Assembly (NCBI RefSeq): GCF_947492555.1
Contig: NZ_CANLNE010000001.1
Coordinates: 744,001-808,000, forward strand
DNA length: 64,000 nucleotides
Direction: 5' to 3'
Origin: an uncultured Roseobacter sp.
Lineage (GTDB): Bacteria > Pseudomonadota > Alphaproteobacteria > Rhodobacterales > Rhodobacteraceae
How positions within the stretch are numbered: position 1 is the stretch's first letter; each line of letters starts with the position of its first letter. The translations under genes and the position numbers were made by a program. The notes beneath the pieces were generated by a model that did not search any database, was not told the origin of the DNA, and was given only the letters and a program-made list of their open reading frames with translations. This document shows positions 17,567 to 25,379 of the stretch, in pieces.

Positions 17567-18895
17567 CTACTCGGCAGCCTCCTGCGCAGGCGCGCCCTCG
17601 CCGTAAGGCACGTTTACACCACCGTAGCGTCGCACCCGAAGGTTACACTGCTCGGCATGCCCCACGAACCCTTCCAACATGCAGAGCCGCGAGCCATAGG
17701 CCCCGATCTCCGCCGCCGCCGCATCCGTTGTCACCTTCTGATAACTATGCGTTTTCAGAAACTTGCCAACCCAGAGTCCGCCGGTATAGCGCCCCGCCTT
17801 CTTGGTGGGCAGCGTGTGGTTCGTCCCAATGACTTTATCGCCGTTGGCCACATTGGTGCGCGGCCCGAGAAAGAGCGCGCCATAGCAGGTCATATGGTCA
17901 AGGAACCAATCGTCGCGATCCGTCATGACCTGCACGTGCTCGCTGGCCACGTCATCAGCCACCGCGAGCATCTCGTCGTAGCTGTCGCAGAGGATCACCT
18001 CACCATACTCCTGCCAGCTCACCTGCGCGGTCTCCGCCGTCGGCAAAATGGTCAGGATTCGCTCGATCTCGGCCAGCGTCTCCTCCGCCAGTTTGCGCGA
18101 ATTGGTCAGCAGAACTGCGGGCGAGTTGTAGCCGTGCTCCGCCTGCCCCAGCAGATCCGTCGCACACATCTCCGCATCGACAGTCTCATCGGCAATCACC
18201 ATCGTCTCTGTCGGACCGGCGAACAAATCAATGCCGACGCGGCCAAAGAGCTGGCGCTTGGCCTCCGCCACGAAGGCATTGCCAGGGCCGACGATCATAT
18301 GCACGGGGTCAATGGTTTCCGTCCCGAGTGCCATCGCACCCACGGCTTGAATGCCACCCATCACATAGATCTCATGCGCACCACCCAGATGCATCGCGGC
18401 GATCACACCGGGGTTCGGCTTGCCCTTGAAGGGAGGGGTGCAGGCGATGATGCGCGGCACTCTCGCGACGCTCGCCGTCGCTACCGACATATGCGCCGAG
18501 GCGACCATCGGGAACTTTCCGCCGGGCACATAGCAGCCCACGGATTGCACAGGGATGTTCTTGTGTCCAAGGATCACCCCCGGCATCGTTTCGACCTCGA
18601 TGTCCAGCATCGAATCCCGTTGAGCCTGGGCGAAGTTGCGCACCTGTTCCTGCGCGAACTTGATGTCTTCCAGCTCGCGCGGAGATAGCTGTGCGATCAG
18701 GTCATCGATCTCCTGCTGGCTCAGCCGGAAGGACGCGGGGCTGTAGTTGTCGAACTTCTCGCTGAGCTCCCGCACGGCCACATCGCCCCGCGCCTCAATA
18801 TCCGCCAGCGTGGCCTCGACCGCCGCGCGCGTCTTGGCGTCATCGTCGGCGCGCTCGGCTTCGGGCTTGCCGCGTTTCAGATACTCGATTGCCAT
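17567..18895 (-). CDS. HisD-family NAD-dependent dehydrogenase, HpsN-like
   Basis: A 442-residue histidinol dehydrogenase-family protein. The complete HisD catalytic set is visible: zinc ligands Gln251, His254, Asp353 and His413 and the acid/base pair Glu319-His320, at nearly the E. coli HisD spacing (259, 262, 360, 419; 326-327). The family performs two successive NAD-dependent oxidations from alcohol to carboxylate. No histidine biosynthesis genes are nearby, and the ABC transporter, SDR and LacI context point to a catabolic relative such as HpsN, which oxidises sulfopropanediol. The sulfonate-specific genes (sulfolactate lyase, HpsO/P) are absent, so the substrate may differ. Confidence 0.87.
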   Translation of the reverse strand: MAIEYLKRGKPEAERADDDAKTRAAVEATLADIEARGDVAVRELSEKFDNYSPASFRLSQQEIDDLIAQLSPRELEDIKFAQEQVRNFAQAQRDSMLDIEVETMPGVILGHKNIPVQSVGCYVPGGKFPMVASAHMSVATASVARVPRIIACTPPFKGKPNPGVIAAMHLGGAHEIYVMGGIQAVGAMALGTETIDPVHMIVGPGNAFVAEAKRQLFGRVGIDLFAGPTETMVIADETVDAEMCATDLLGQAEHGYNSPAVLLTNSRKLAEETLAEIERILTILPTAETAQVSWQEYGEVILCDSYDEMLAVADDVASEHVQVMTDRDDWFLDHMTCYGALFLGPRTNVANGDKVIGTNHTLPTKKAGRYTGGLWVGKFLKTHSYQKVTTDAAAAEIGAYGSRLCMLEGFVGHAEQCNLRVRRYGGVNVPYGEGAPAQEAAE

Positions 18896-18907
18896 CTTAC
18901 TCTCTCC

Positions 18908-19438
18908 TCACTGATCGGGGCGCGGTGGGGTTTTCTCGCCCCGATCAAAGGCTTCCCAGCCTTCGCCCCCGAAAACATCAACGCCCAGCTGGGCCAACAC
19001 ATGCGGAAAATCAACCATCACCCAATTGTCGGTGATCCTGCCGTCTTCCACCTTCCAGAAATCCATGTACCGAATGTCCACCCGCTTGCCGGTCGGCGCC
19101 ACGCCCATGAACACACCCGAATGGGTTGCCTCCTGCCGCCCGAAGGCAGCCGCCCATTCGCCCATGTAAAGCCGCGCTTCATCCACGCAGACCTTGTCGG
19201 AAAACGCGGCTTGAAACGGGCGCTGCCAGTTGTCCTGAAACTCCCGCAGGCCCGTCTTGGTGCCACAGCCCTGGTTGCCCATCCAGCGGAAGCTCTCCGC
19301 AAAGAACGCGCCGATGTCGTCGATGCGGTGGTCGTTGAGCCCATCGACCATGCCTTCGATCACGGCGCGGGTGGCCTCTGTCTTGCTCATGTCCGTGTCT
19401 TTGGTCAGCACGGCCTGCTCTGGTCTGGATCCCTTCAC
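18908..19438 (-). CDS. SnoaL/NTF2-like protein (single domain)
   Basis: A 176-residue NTF2-like protein, one domain of the kind duplicated in its neighbours; NWVMVDFPHVLAQLGVDVF near the C-terminus repeats the motif NWVMVDLLHM of the two-domain copy at 16458. The start is the GTG at 19438, chosen because AGGAGG stands five bases before it, whereas the internal ATG at 19390 lacks a site. It lies 12 bases before the HisD-like gene. Confidence 0.75.
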   Translation of the reverse strand: MKGSRPEQAVLTKDTDMSKTEATRAVIEGMVDGLNDHRIDDIGAFFAESFRWMGNQGCGTKTGLREFQDNWQRPFQAAFSDKVCVDEARLYMGEWAAAFGRQEATHSGVFMGVAPTGKRVDIRYMDFWKVEDGRITDNWVMVDFPHVLAQLGVDVFGGEGWEAFDRGEKTPPRPDQ

Positions 19439-19567
19439 CGGGTCCTCCTGTCATCATCAATCGTGAAAGGTGCGTGGGTTAAGACGCACCTCCCGTGATG
19501 AAATCCCGTGGCATCCGGTTCAGCGCCGGGTGGCGCTGCATGAGACCGGAGCGTGCGCGCTTGCTCA

Positions 19568-20725
19568 TCAGCCCTTCACCGCCCCCGCTGTCAGGCCGCT
19601 GACGATCTGGCGTTGGAAGACCATGACCAGCAGGAAGAGCGGTGCGGTGATCGACACTGCGGCGGCGACCGCTTCGACCTGATCGGTGGTCGTCGTTTCC
19701 CGGTTGAAATAGCCTGCAATGGCCGGGACCATGGTCTGGTTCTGCGCGTCAAGCAGAAGAGCGGTCACGAGGAAGTCGTTGTAGCCCAGCAGGAAGGAGA
19801 ACAGCCCCGTGGTGATGACGCCCGGCCACATGACGGGCATGATCACCCTGCGGAAGGCCTGAAAGTGCGAGCAGCCATCGACACGGGCGGCCTCGTCCAG
19901 CTCGGCGGGGATATTCTGGAAGAAGCTGCGCAGCATCCAGATGGTGAAGGGTTGGTTGATCGAGACGAGCACGGCGATCACCGCCCAGGGCTGGCCATAG
20001 AGCGTGGGCGCGCCCTCGCCAAAGATAGGCGCGAGGATTTCCGAGGAATTGATGAAGACCGGCAGGTAGCCTGCGACGAGCACCGAATGCGGCAGTGCGC
20101 GGAAGACCAGAGCGACAATTAGGAGCCAAAAGGCCAGATCAGATCCCGAGCGTGCCAGCCCGTAACCCGCCAACGTCCCGACGGTGAGCGAGATGGTCAC
20201 GACGCCCGCAGTCACCAGCATGGAGTTGAGGAAGTTGCGATAGAATTCATTCTCCGCCCAGACGGCGACATAATGCTCGGTTGTCATGCCAAGAACGGGT
20301 GTGCCAAGTGGCCCGAGGATGCCGTTGAGCGCGCCAAGGATCATGGGTAGCAGTCCAAGGAAAATCAGCACGAAGGCGATGGCGTAGACCAGAGCCCCGA
20401 CAAGCCAGCCCAGCGCGATGAGACCCGGCGGGCAGTAGTGCCGCACCCAGCCCGGGAGCCGGGTGAAGGCCCAGCGGATCGCGAAGTAGAGCACGACCAG
20501 GCCGAAGATGACGTCAAGCACGGAAAGCCCATCGCCGCCTGCGCGTGTGGCAGGGCCGAGGATTACATCCCACGCGCTGTCAGCGAAGGCATCGACAGGA
20601 GATTTGAAGCTCATCACCGCGATCCAGAAGATGGGGAAGGCGGCAAGCAAGCACCAAATGGCGAGGAAGGTGCCGGAGGAGAGGCGCAGGGCCAGGGGTT
20701 GCTGCATGGCTTTGGGGGTAGACAT
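19568..20725 (-). CDS. CUT1 ABC transporter permease (second membrane subunit)
   Basis: A 385-residue inner-membrane permease of the MalG/UgpE type. The cytoplasmic loop ELDEAARVDGCSHFQAFRRVIMPVMWPG is the EAA motif that docks with the ATPase. It has a first helix near 20-40, a long extra hydrophobic stretch (about 70-150) and five later helices, so the N-terminal part is longer than usual. ATG overlaps the preceding permease stop as TGATG. A 129-base gap with no feature follows before the SnoaL gene. Confidence 0.88.
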   Translation of the reverse strand: MSTPKAMQQPLALRLSSGTFLAIWCLLAAFPIFWIAVMSFKSPVDAFADSAWDVILGPATRAGGDGLSVLDVIFGLVVLYFAIRWAFTRLPGWVRHYCPPGLIALGWLVGALVYAIAFVLIFLGLLPMILGALNGILGPLGTPVLGMTTEHYVAVWAENEFYRNFLNSMLVTAGVVTISLTVGTLAGYGLARSGSDLAFWLLIVALVFRALPHSVLVAGYLPVFINSSEILAPIFGEGAPTLYGQPWAVIAVLVSINQPFTIWMLRSFFQNIPAELDEAARVDGCSHFQAFRRVIMPVMWPGVITTGLFSFLLGYNDFLVTALLLDAQNQTMVPAIAGYFNRETTTTDQVEAVAAAVSITAPLFLLVMVFQRQIVSGLTAGAVKG

Positions 20726-21750
20726 CAGTGCGCGCTCCCTTTGTGGTCGCGCCAGGTGCGGCGCAGCGGCAGGATCAGCAGGATGACGATGCCGATCATG
20801 GTGAGCATGGAAGAGGCGGAGGCGCGCGACATCGCGCGGTTGCCCGCATCGTCTGGTGTCATAAAGTCGAACGTCAACCACTGCAGCGAAATCACATGCG
20901 CTTGGCTGCGGAAGCCGACGATTTCATCAAATACCCGGTAGCAGTCCATCAGGTGGATCAAGGCGATGAAGATGATCAGCGGCATAAGGTGCGGCACAAT
21001 CACGTGGCGCAACCGTTCCCAGCGGCTCGCCCCGTCGATCACGGCGGATTCCAGCGTGTCCATGTTCACGGTTTGCAGGCCGGCATAGAAGATCACGAAG
21101 GCGAAGGGGGCAACGTGCCACACGCGATAGAAATACATCAGCAATTCAATGGTCCAGGCCTGTGCGAACATCGAGATATTCGTGCCTGTCCAGCGTTCCA
21201 TCATCGTCGTCAGGATACCGTCACCCACGAAGAGCCAGTAGATCGACAGTGACCCGATCACCGGTGTGATGATGAAGGGCAAAAGCGAGATGAAAATGAT
21301 GGGGCCGCGGATGGACCGCGTGGCGTTGTTTACCGCCAATGCGATGGCGAGGCCAACGCCAATCACCAGCGGCAGGGTCAGCAGCGTAAAGGAAAGCGTG
21401 AAGCGCAGCGCCTTCCAGAAGTCGATCTGCATGATCTGGTTCCAACTGCCGTTGCCGACGGCGGCCCAGAATTTGTCCATCTGCAAAACGTTGCGGTAAC
21501 TTTGCAGCCCCACCCATTGCGTTTCCGTGATCATCTTGCCGTTCTCGTCGAGTATCGGAACTGTCTTGATCTCGGTTGTACAGGTCTGGGTCAGAAAGCC
21601 TGGTGTACAGGTTTCGACTTCGACTTGCTCCAAGATCGGCTGCGTGACCTGAAAACTCTGAATGAAAACACTAACCAGTGGGGCCGCAATGAACAGGAGC
21701 ATCATGAAGACCGAGGGCCCGACGAAGGCTGCAAATGTCTTGAACTTCAT
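20725..21750 (-). CDS. CUT1 ABC transporter permease (first membrane subunit)
   Basis: A 341-residue permease of the MalF/UgpA type with about seven helices. The EAA loop is DTLESAVIDGASRWERLRHVIVPHL. The periplasmic loop after helix 1 (about residues 40-85) carries two Cys 10 residues apart, possibly a disulphide. It is one base-overlapped with the second permease. Upstream are paired TTTGCAAA sites and an intercistronic hairpin that separate it from the binding-protein gene. Confidence 0.88.
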   Translation of the reverse strand: MKFKTFAAFVGPSVFMMLLFIAAPLVSVFIQSFQVTQPILEQVEVETCTPGFLTQTCTTEIKTVPILDENGKMITETQWVGLQSYRNVLQMDKFWAAVGNGSWNQIMQIDFWKALRFTLSFTLLTLPLVIGVGLAIALAVNNATRSIRGPIIFISLLPFIITPVIGSLSIYWLFVGDGILTTMMERWTGTNISMFAQAWTIELLMYFYRVWHVAPFAFVIFYAGLQTVNMDTLESAVIDGASRWERLRHVIVPHLMPLIIFIALIHLMDCYRVFDEIVGFRSQAHVISLQWLTFDFMTPDDAGNRAMSRASASSMLTMIGIVILLILPLRRTWRDHKGSAH

Positions 21751-21774
21751 GATCGCCTCCTAGCGACAAACCAG

Positions 21775-21804
21775 TTTGCAAAGTGGCCGTGAAGAGTTTG
21801 CAAA
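21775..21804. promoter_or_regulatory. Paired TTTGCAAA palindromes
   Basis: TTTGCAAA occurs at 21775-21782 and 21797-21804, 22 bases (two helical turns) apart, 25-54 bases upstream of the first permease start. The same half-site TTTGCA makes the outer ends of the 18-bp palindrome at 24340-24357. Possibly a secondary binding site for the LacI regulator; not proven. Confidence 0.35.
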
Positions 21805-21846
21805 ACACACATCTGATGCGCTTGACACACCCTTGGGCCGGCGAGG

Positions 21847-21869
21847 GCTGGCCGGGCGACCCGGCCAGC
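21847..21869 (-). other. Intercistronic stem-loop after the binding-protein gene
   Basis: A 10-bp perfect stem, GCTGGCCGGG with CCCGGCCAGC and a three-base loop, lies seven bases past the stop of the binding-protein gene. There is no T-run, so it is unlikely to be a full terminator. A hairpin at this place is a common way to stabilise the binding-protein message over that of the permeases. Confidence 0.6.
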
Positions 21870-21875
21870 ACCAAT

Positions 21876-23093
21876 TTACTTGAGGACGCCCGCTTCCTTA
21901 GCGGAGGTGGTGTAGGCTTCCTCGATGGCCGTCAGCGTCGCCGCAGCATCCCGCTCACCAGTCAAAAAGGCGGGCAGTTCGTTGCCCAGGGCGGTGTGCA
22001 ACAATCCCATCTGGGTCGTGGACGGGTAGGCAGGCGGCGCCGGGTTGGCAGTTGCCGTTGCAATTGCCCCCTCGGCGATGTCCGTCGGTTGGTATCCATC
22101 AACCAGCCAGATGGCCGCGTCGTTTGCGCCCTGCACCGTCTCGGCATCCAGACCTTCCATGGCTAGACGAAACGCAGCATCTGCCTCTTCATCCGAGATG
22201 TTCTTGGCGATCACGATACCGTCCCACCAGAGCGTCGTGGCCGGGGCGCCATCGGCCACCGCCTTGGGCGCGGCCGCCATCGCGACCTTGCCGACAACCT
22301 GACTTTCAGCCTCATCGTTCATCGCGCCCGCGCGGCTTGCCCAGAGGTTCGCCATGGCGATTTTGCCCTGCTGAAACTGCTGTTGCACGTAGGTAGAATC
22401 GCTCACCAGCACCTCGGGATCGGTGAATTCCAGCGCCGCCTGCATTGTCTCGAGCGACGCCAGACCTGCGTCCGAGTTGACCGCTGTTGTATTGTCATCA
22501 TTGAAGAATTTGCCGCCGTGACCGGGATGCATGTTCACAAATTCCTGGGCGAGGTTCCAGCCGGACTTCATCGTTGCGCCCAGCGGATACTCCATAACAC
22601 CCGCTTCTTTGATCTTAGCAGCGGCTGCGTAGACTTCGTCCCAGGTGGTCGGCGTCTCGATGCCGAGATCGGCCAACACATCGGAGCGATACATCAGGTG
22701 CTGCGTGTTCACCATCATTGCCACAGCCATGATCTGACCATTGATCCGGATGAGTTGGTTCGGCTTGAGATTGGCGCCGTACTTCTCAACCAGATCGTCC
22801 AGCGGACGAATGGTGCCCGCGTTCAGGAGCGGCGTGATGGTGCCGTTCGACACACCGCCGATCTGGTAGAGCGAGGGGTTGGCTTCAAAGGCCGCAGGCT
22901 GCTTGGTCCGGAATTCCTGATCGAGTTCGGCCTGGAAATTTCCGCATTCGGCCATGGCGTCGGTGACGGCTTTCCACGCCTCGAACCCGGCGCTGAGAGA
23001 CTTGACCGGCACCTCATTCTGATAGGAGCAGGCCAGCGCCGCGCTCCCCAAGAGCGAGACAGCGCCCGCCAGTGCGATTTTCTTCAAGAACAT
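21876..23093 (-). CDS. CUT1 ABC transporter substrate-binding protein
   Basis: A 405-residue extracytoplasmic solute-binding protein of the MalE/UgpB class. The signal peptide is KKIALAGAVSLLGSAALA, with a Cys just after the probable cleavage site, so a lipoprotein is possible although the lipobox is weak. The start at 23093 has GGGAG seven bases upstream; the frame is open further left without a site. Motifs such as YRSDVLADLGIETPTTWDEVYAAA and WNLAQEFVNMHPGHGG are typical of sugar-binding members. Trp and Tyr content fits a polyol or sugar, but the ligand cannot be assigned. Confidence 0.88.
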   Translation of the reverse strand: MFLKKIALAGAVSLLGSAALACSYQNEVPVKSLSAGFEAWKAVTDAMAECGNFQAELDQEFRTKQPAAFEANPSLYQIGGVSNGTITPLLNAGTIRPLDDLVEKYGANLKPNQLIRINGQIMAVAMMVNTQHLMYRSDVLADLGIETPTTWDEVYAAAAKIKEAGVMEYPLGATMKSGWNLAQEFVNMHPGHGGKFFNDDNTTAVNSDAGLASLETMQAALEFTDPEVLVSDSTYVQQQFQQGKIAMANLWASRAGAMNDEAESQVVGKVAMAAAPKAVADGAPATTLWWDGIVIAKNISDEEADAAFRLAMEGLDAETVQGANDAAIWLVDGYQPTDIAEGAIATATANPAPPAYPSTTQMGLLHTALGNELPAFLTGERDAAATLTAIEEAYTTSAKEAGVLK

Positions 23094-23104
23094 ATGCAAA
23101 CTCC

Positions 23105-23145
23105 CTTTTGCAGTTTTGCAGAGTGCATCTTGCAAGGCTGCACTC
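23105..23145. promoter_or_regulatory. TTTGCA-rich leader with small hairpin before the binding-protein gene
   Basis: The 76-base gap between ATPase and binding-protein genes contains TTTTGCA twice (23105-23120) and an inverted repeat GAGTGCA/TGCACTC (23121-23127 and 23139-23145) enclosing TTGCAA. The repeated TTTGCA echoes the sites at 21775 and 24340. It may be an internal operator or a leader structure. Confidence 0.35.
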
Positions 23146-23169
23146 GTGATTGGCCCCTTAGGGCATGTG

Positions 23170-24261
23170 TTATCCTGCGGCACCGATGTGTGCGCTCGTT
23201 TCTGATCCTCTGGCGTCGATGCGCTGCCCGGTGGCCGTATCGAACAGGTGGCAAATCGCCACGGGAACAGCGAAGGAGATCGTATCGCCAATTTCGGCGC
23301 GGAACTCCTTATGGGCCTTCACCGACACCAGCTGCCCCCCGGCGCGGACGGTCAGCATCGTGGCATCACCCAGAAGCTCGATCGTGTAGATCGGCGCAGT
23401 GATCTGCCCGTCACTACCTTCGGCCAAGGTCGCGTCCTCGGCCCGGAAGCCCAGCGTGACCGGACCGTCCGGACCTGAGAGGCCCAAGATCGATACATTA
23501 TCGCCAGTGAAGGTGCCGCCCTGCATCTCGCCGTCCATCAGGTTCATGGCGGGGCTACCGATAAAACTTGCCACGAAGGTATTGGCGGGGTGGTCGTAGA
23601 TGTCGGTGGGCGTGCCAACCTGCTGCACCTTGCCCTGTTTCATCACCACGACACGGTCGGCGAGCGTCATCGCCTCGATCTGGTCGTGGGTCACGTAGAC
23701 GGTGGTCACCTTCAGCTCGTGGCTGAGGTTCTTGATCTGGGCGCGAGTCGAGACGCGCAGCTTGGCGTCGAGGTTCGAGAGCGGCTCGTCCATGAGGAAC
23801 ACGTTGGGTTCGCGCACGATGGCGCGGGCAAGGGCCACGCGCTGACGCTGGCCGCCCGAGAGCTCCGCCGGTTTGCGGTGCAGGAAATCATCAAGCTCCA
23901 CCATGGCGGAGGCGCGGCGCACGCGTTCGTCATGTTCGCTGTCGGGCACTTTGCGCACCTTCAGCGGAAAGCGGATGTTCTCATAGACGTTCATGTTCGG
24001 GTAGAGACCGTAGGACTGAAACACCATGGCCACGTCGCGGTCTTTGGGGTCGAGGTCATTCACCACGCGCCCGTCGATAATGATCTCGCCGTCGGTGGCG
24101 TCTTCAAGCCCGGCAATCATGCGCATCGTCGTGGTCTTGCCGCAGCCCGATGGCCCCAGCAGCACGAGAAACTCCTGGTCGGCAATCGTGAGGTCGAAAT
24201 TATCGACCCCGACAAAGCTGCCCCACCGTTTATTGATGTTACGCAGTTGAATCTCAGCCAT
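23170..24261 (-). CDS. CUT1 ABC transporter ATP-binding protein (UgpC/MalK-like)
   Basis: A 363-residue ATPase: Walker A GPSGCGKT (36-43), Q-loop FQSYGLYP near 81-88, signature LSGGQ (134-138), Walker B FLMDEP (155-160) and switch His in YVTHD. The C-terminal TOBE/regulatory domain (about 240-363) is that of MalK/UgpC transporters. It is the first gene of the leftward array and lies just downstream of the 18-bp palindrome. The order ATPase first, then binding protein and two permeases, is typical of many alphaproteobacterial polyol transporters. Confidence 0.92.
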   Translation of the reverse strand: MAEIQLRNINKRWGSFVGVDNFDLTIADQEFLVLLGPSGCGKTTTMRMIAGLEDATDGEIIIDGRVVNDLDPKDRDVAMVFQSYGLYPNMNVYENIRFPLKVRKVPDSEHDERVRRASAMVELDDFLHRKPAELSGGQRQRVALARAIVREPNVFLMDEPLSNLDAKLRVSTRAQIKNLSHELKVTTVYVTHDQIEAMTLADRVVVMKQGKVQQVGTPTDIYDHPANTFVASFIGSPAMNLMDGEMQGGTFTGDNVSILGLSGPDGPVTLGFRAEDATLAEGSDGQITAPIYTIELLGDATMLTVRAGGQLVSVKAHKEFRAEIGDTISFAVPVAICHLFDTATGQRIDARGSETSAHIGAAG

Positions 24262-24339
24262 GCCGCCCCCGCTGTCGTGCCCTGCCTTTTGCAGGATGCC
24301 TTAACGCTAGACATTCAACTTGGCGCTTGGCAAGAGTTT

Positions 24340-24357
24340 TTTGCACACGTGTGCAAA
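24340..24357. promoter_or_regulatory. Perfect 18-bp palindrome, probable LacI operator
   Basis: TTTGCACACGTGTGCAAA is a perfect inverted repeat with a central CG, the form expected of LacI-family operators. It is 79 bases upstream of the ATPase gene and about 45 bases upstream of the broken divergent SnoaL gene, so one protein dimer could control both directions. The LacI-type regulator encoded at 14665-15687 is the obvious candidate. Confidence 0.65.
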
Positions 24358-24402
24358 GCTTAGTCAAAACCGGCAGGACCTGCCCCTACACAGAGCGCAA
24401 AG

Positions 24403-25379
24403 CTGATAATTCACGATTTTTTAAACGGCCTGCGTCAGCTTGAAGATGCCGCGTTGCAGCGCAGATGCGATCAAGGTCTGCACCCTGATTGCCGCTTTTA
24501 TATGTCGCATCCTTGCAGTTCTTTGCCGGGTACTGACGCGATTGCCGAACGGGTCTTCAAACCGCTTTGCGCCGCACTGCAGCACGCGCACCGAAGAGAC
24601 GAAATATTCATCGCCGGGTCCTGCCGACGCGCAGAAGGCTATGGCTGGATCGCCTCTGCAACGCACTATCTCGGCATTTTTTGTGCCCCTTTTTGGTGCA
24701 TTCGCCCGTCCAAAAGAATGGCGTTTCTGCGCGTCGGCGAGTTTTACAGGGTCAAAAACAGCCGAATAACCCAGGCGCGAATCATCCTCGATCTGCCCGA
24801 TCCGATGCGACGGGCCGGGCGCGATCCATTCGGGTGCAATTCGGGCTGGAAACCCTTTTCCCAGGCCCGGCGACCCATGACGGGGTGTTGCCCTACGGTG
24901 ATCACGGCGCCCAAAGCCTGGACCTGGTCGAGGCAATGCTGGGCGATCTGCACATCTATGACCCGGCAACGGGTGGCTCCAATGGACAGACAGGCAAGGA
25001 CGGCAATTGGGCTGAAGACATGTTGTGGTACGGGCCCTGCGGTATCGGATCAAATTACCGCTGGGAAAGGTTCGTCGAAGACCATCGTACGCCGTTCCTG
25101 GCAGCATTCCCGGATCGTAAGGGCGGCAATCACGACTGCCGGATCGGGGACGGCAACTACGCCGCCGTATCAGGCTGGCCGTCGATGACCATGACACACC
25201 AAGGCCCCTATCTGGGCGTCGCTCCAACGGGCCGGGCGCTGACGTTGCGAGTGATGGATTTCTATCGCTGCGCGGATGGCAAAACTGCTAAAAACTGGGT
25301 GCTGCTGGACTACATGCACGTGATGGATCAGAGGGGCTTGGACCTGATCGCGCACTCCAATGCGATGTCAGGCAACTAG
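24403..25379 (+). pseudogene. Frameshifted two-domain SnoaL-like gene
   Basis: Two adjoining frames together encode one SnoaL/NTF2 protein. Frame 1 runs from about 24403 (IIHDFLNGLRQLED, later DCRFYMSHPC and RVGEFYRVKNSRITQ) to the Trp codon at 24847-24849; the rest (ETLFPGPATHDGVLPYG to the TAG at 25377) is in frame 3. One missing G in the run at 24847-24849 explains the shift. No ATG, GTG or TTG lies near the expected start in frame 1, so the 5' end may also be lost. The second half has WYGPCGIGSNYRW and NWVLLDYMHVM, like the gene at 16458. It is divergent from the transporter. A sequencing error is the alternative explanation for the shift. Confidence 0.75.

Noticed and set aside
17567-18895. 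Annotating the HisD-like protein as biosynthetic histidinol dehydrogenase
   Set aside because: No other his gene is near and the gene lies in a transporter-linked catabolic array.
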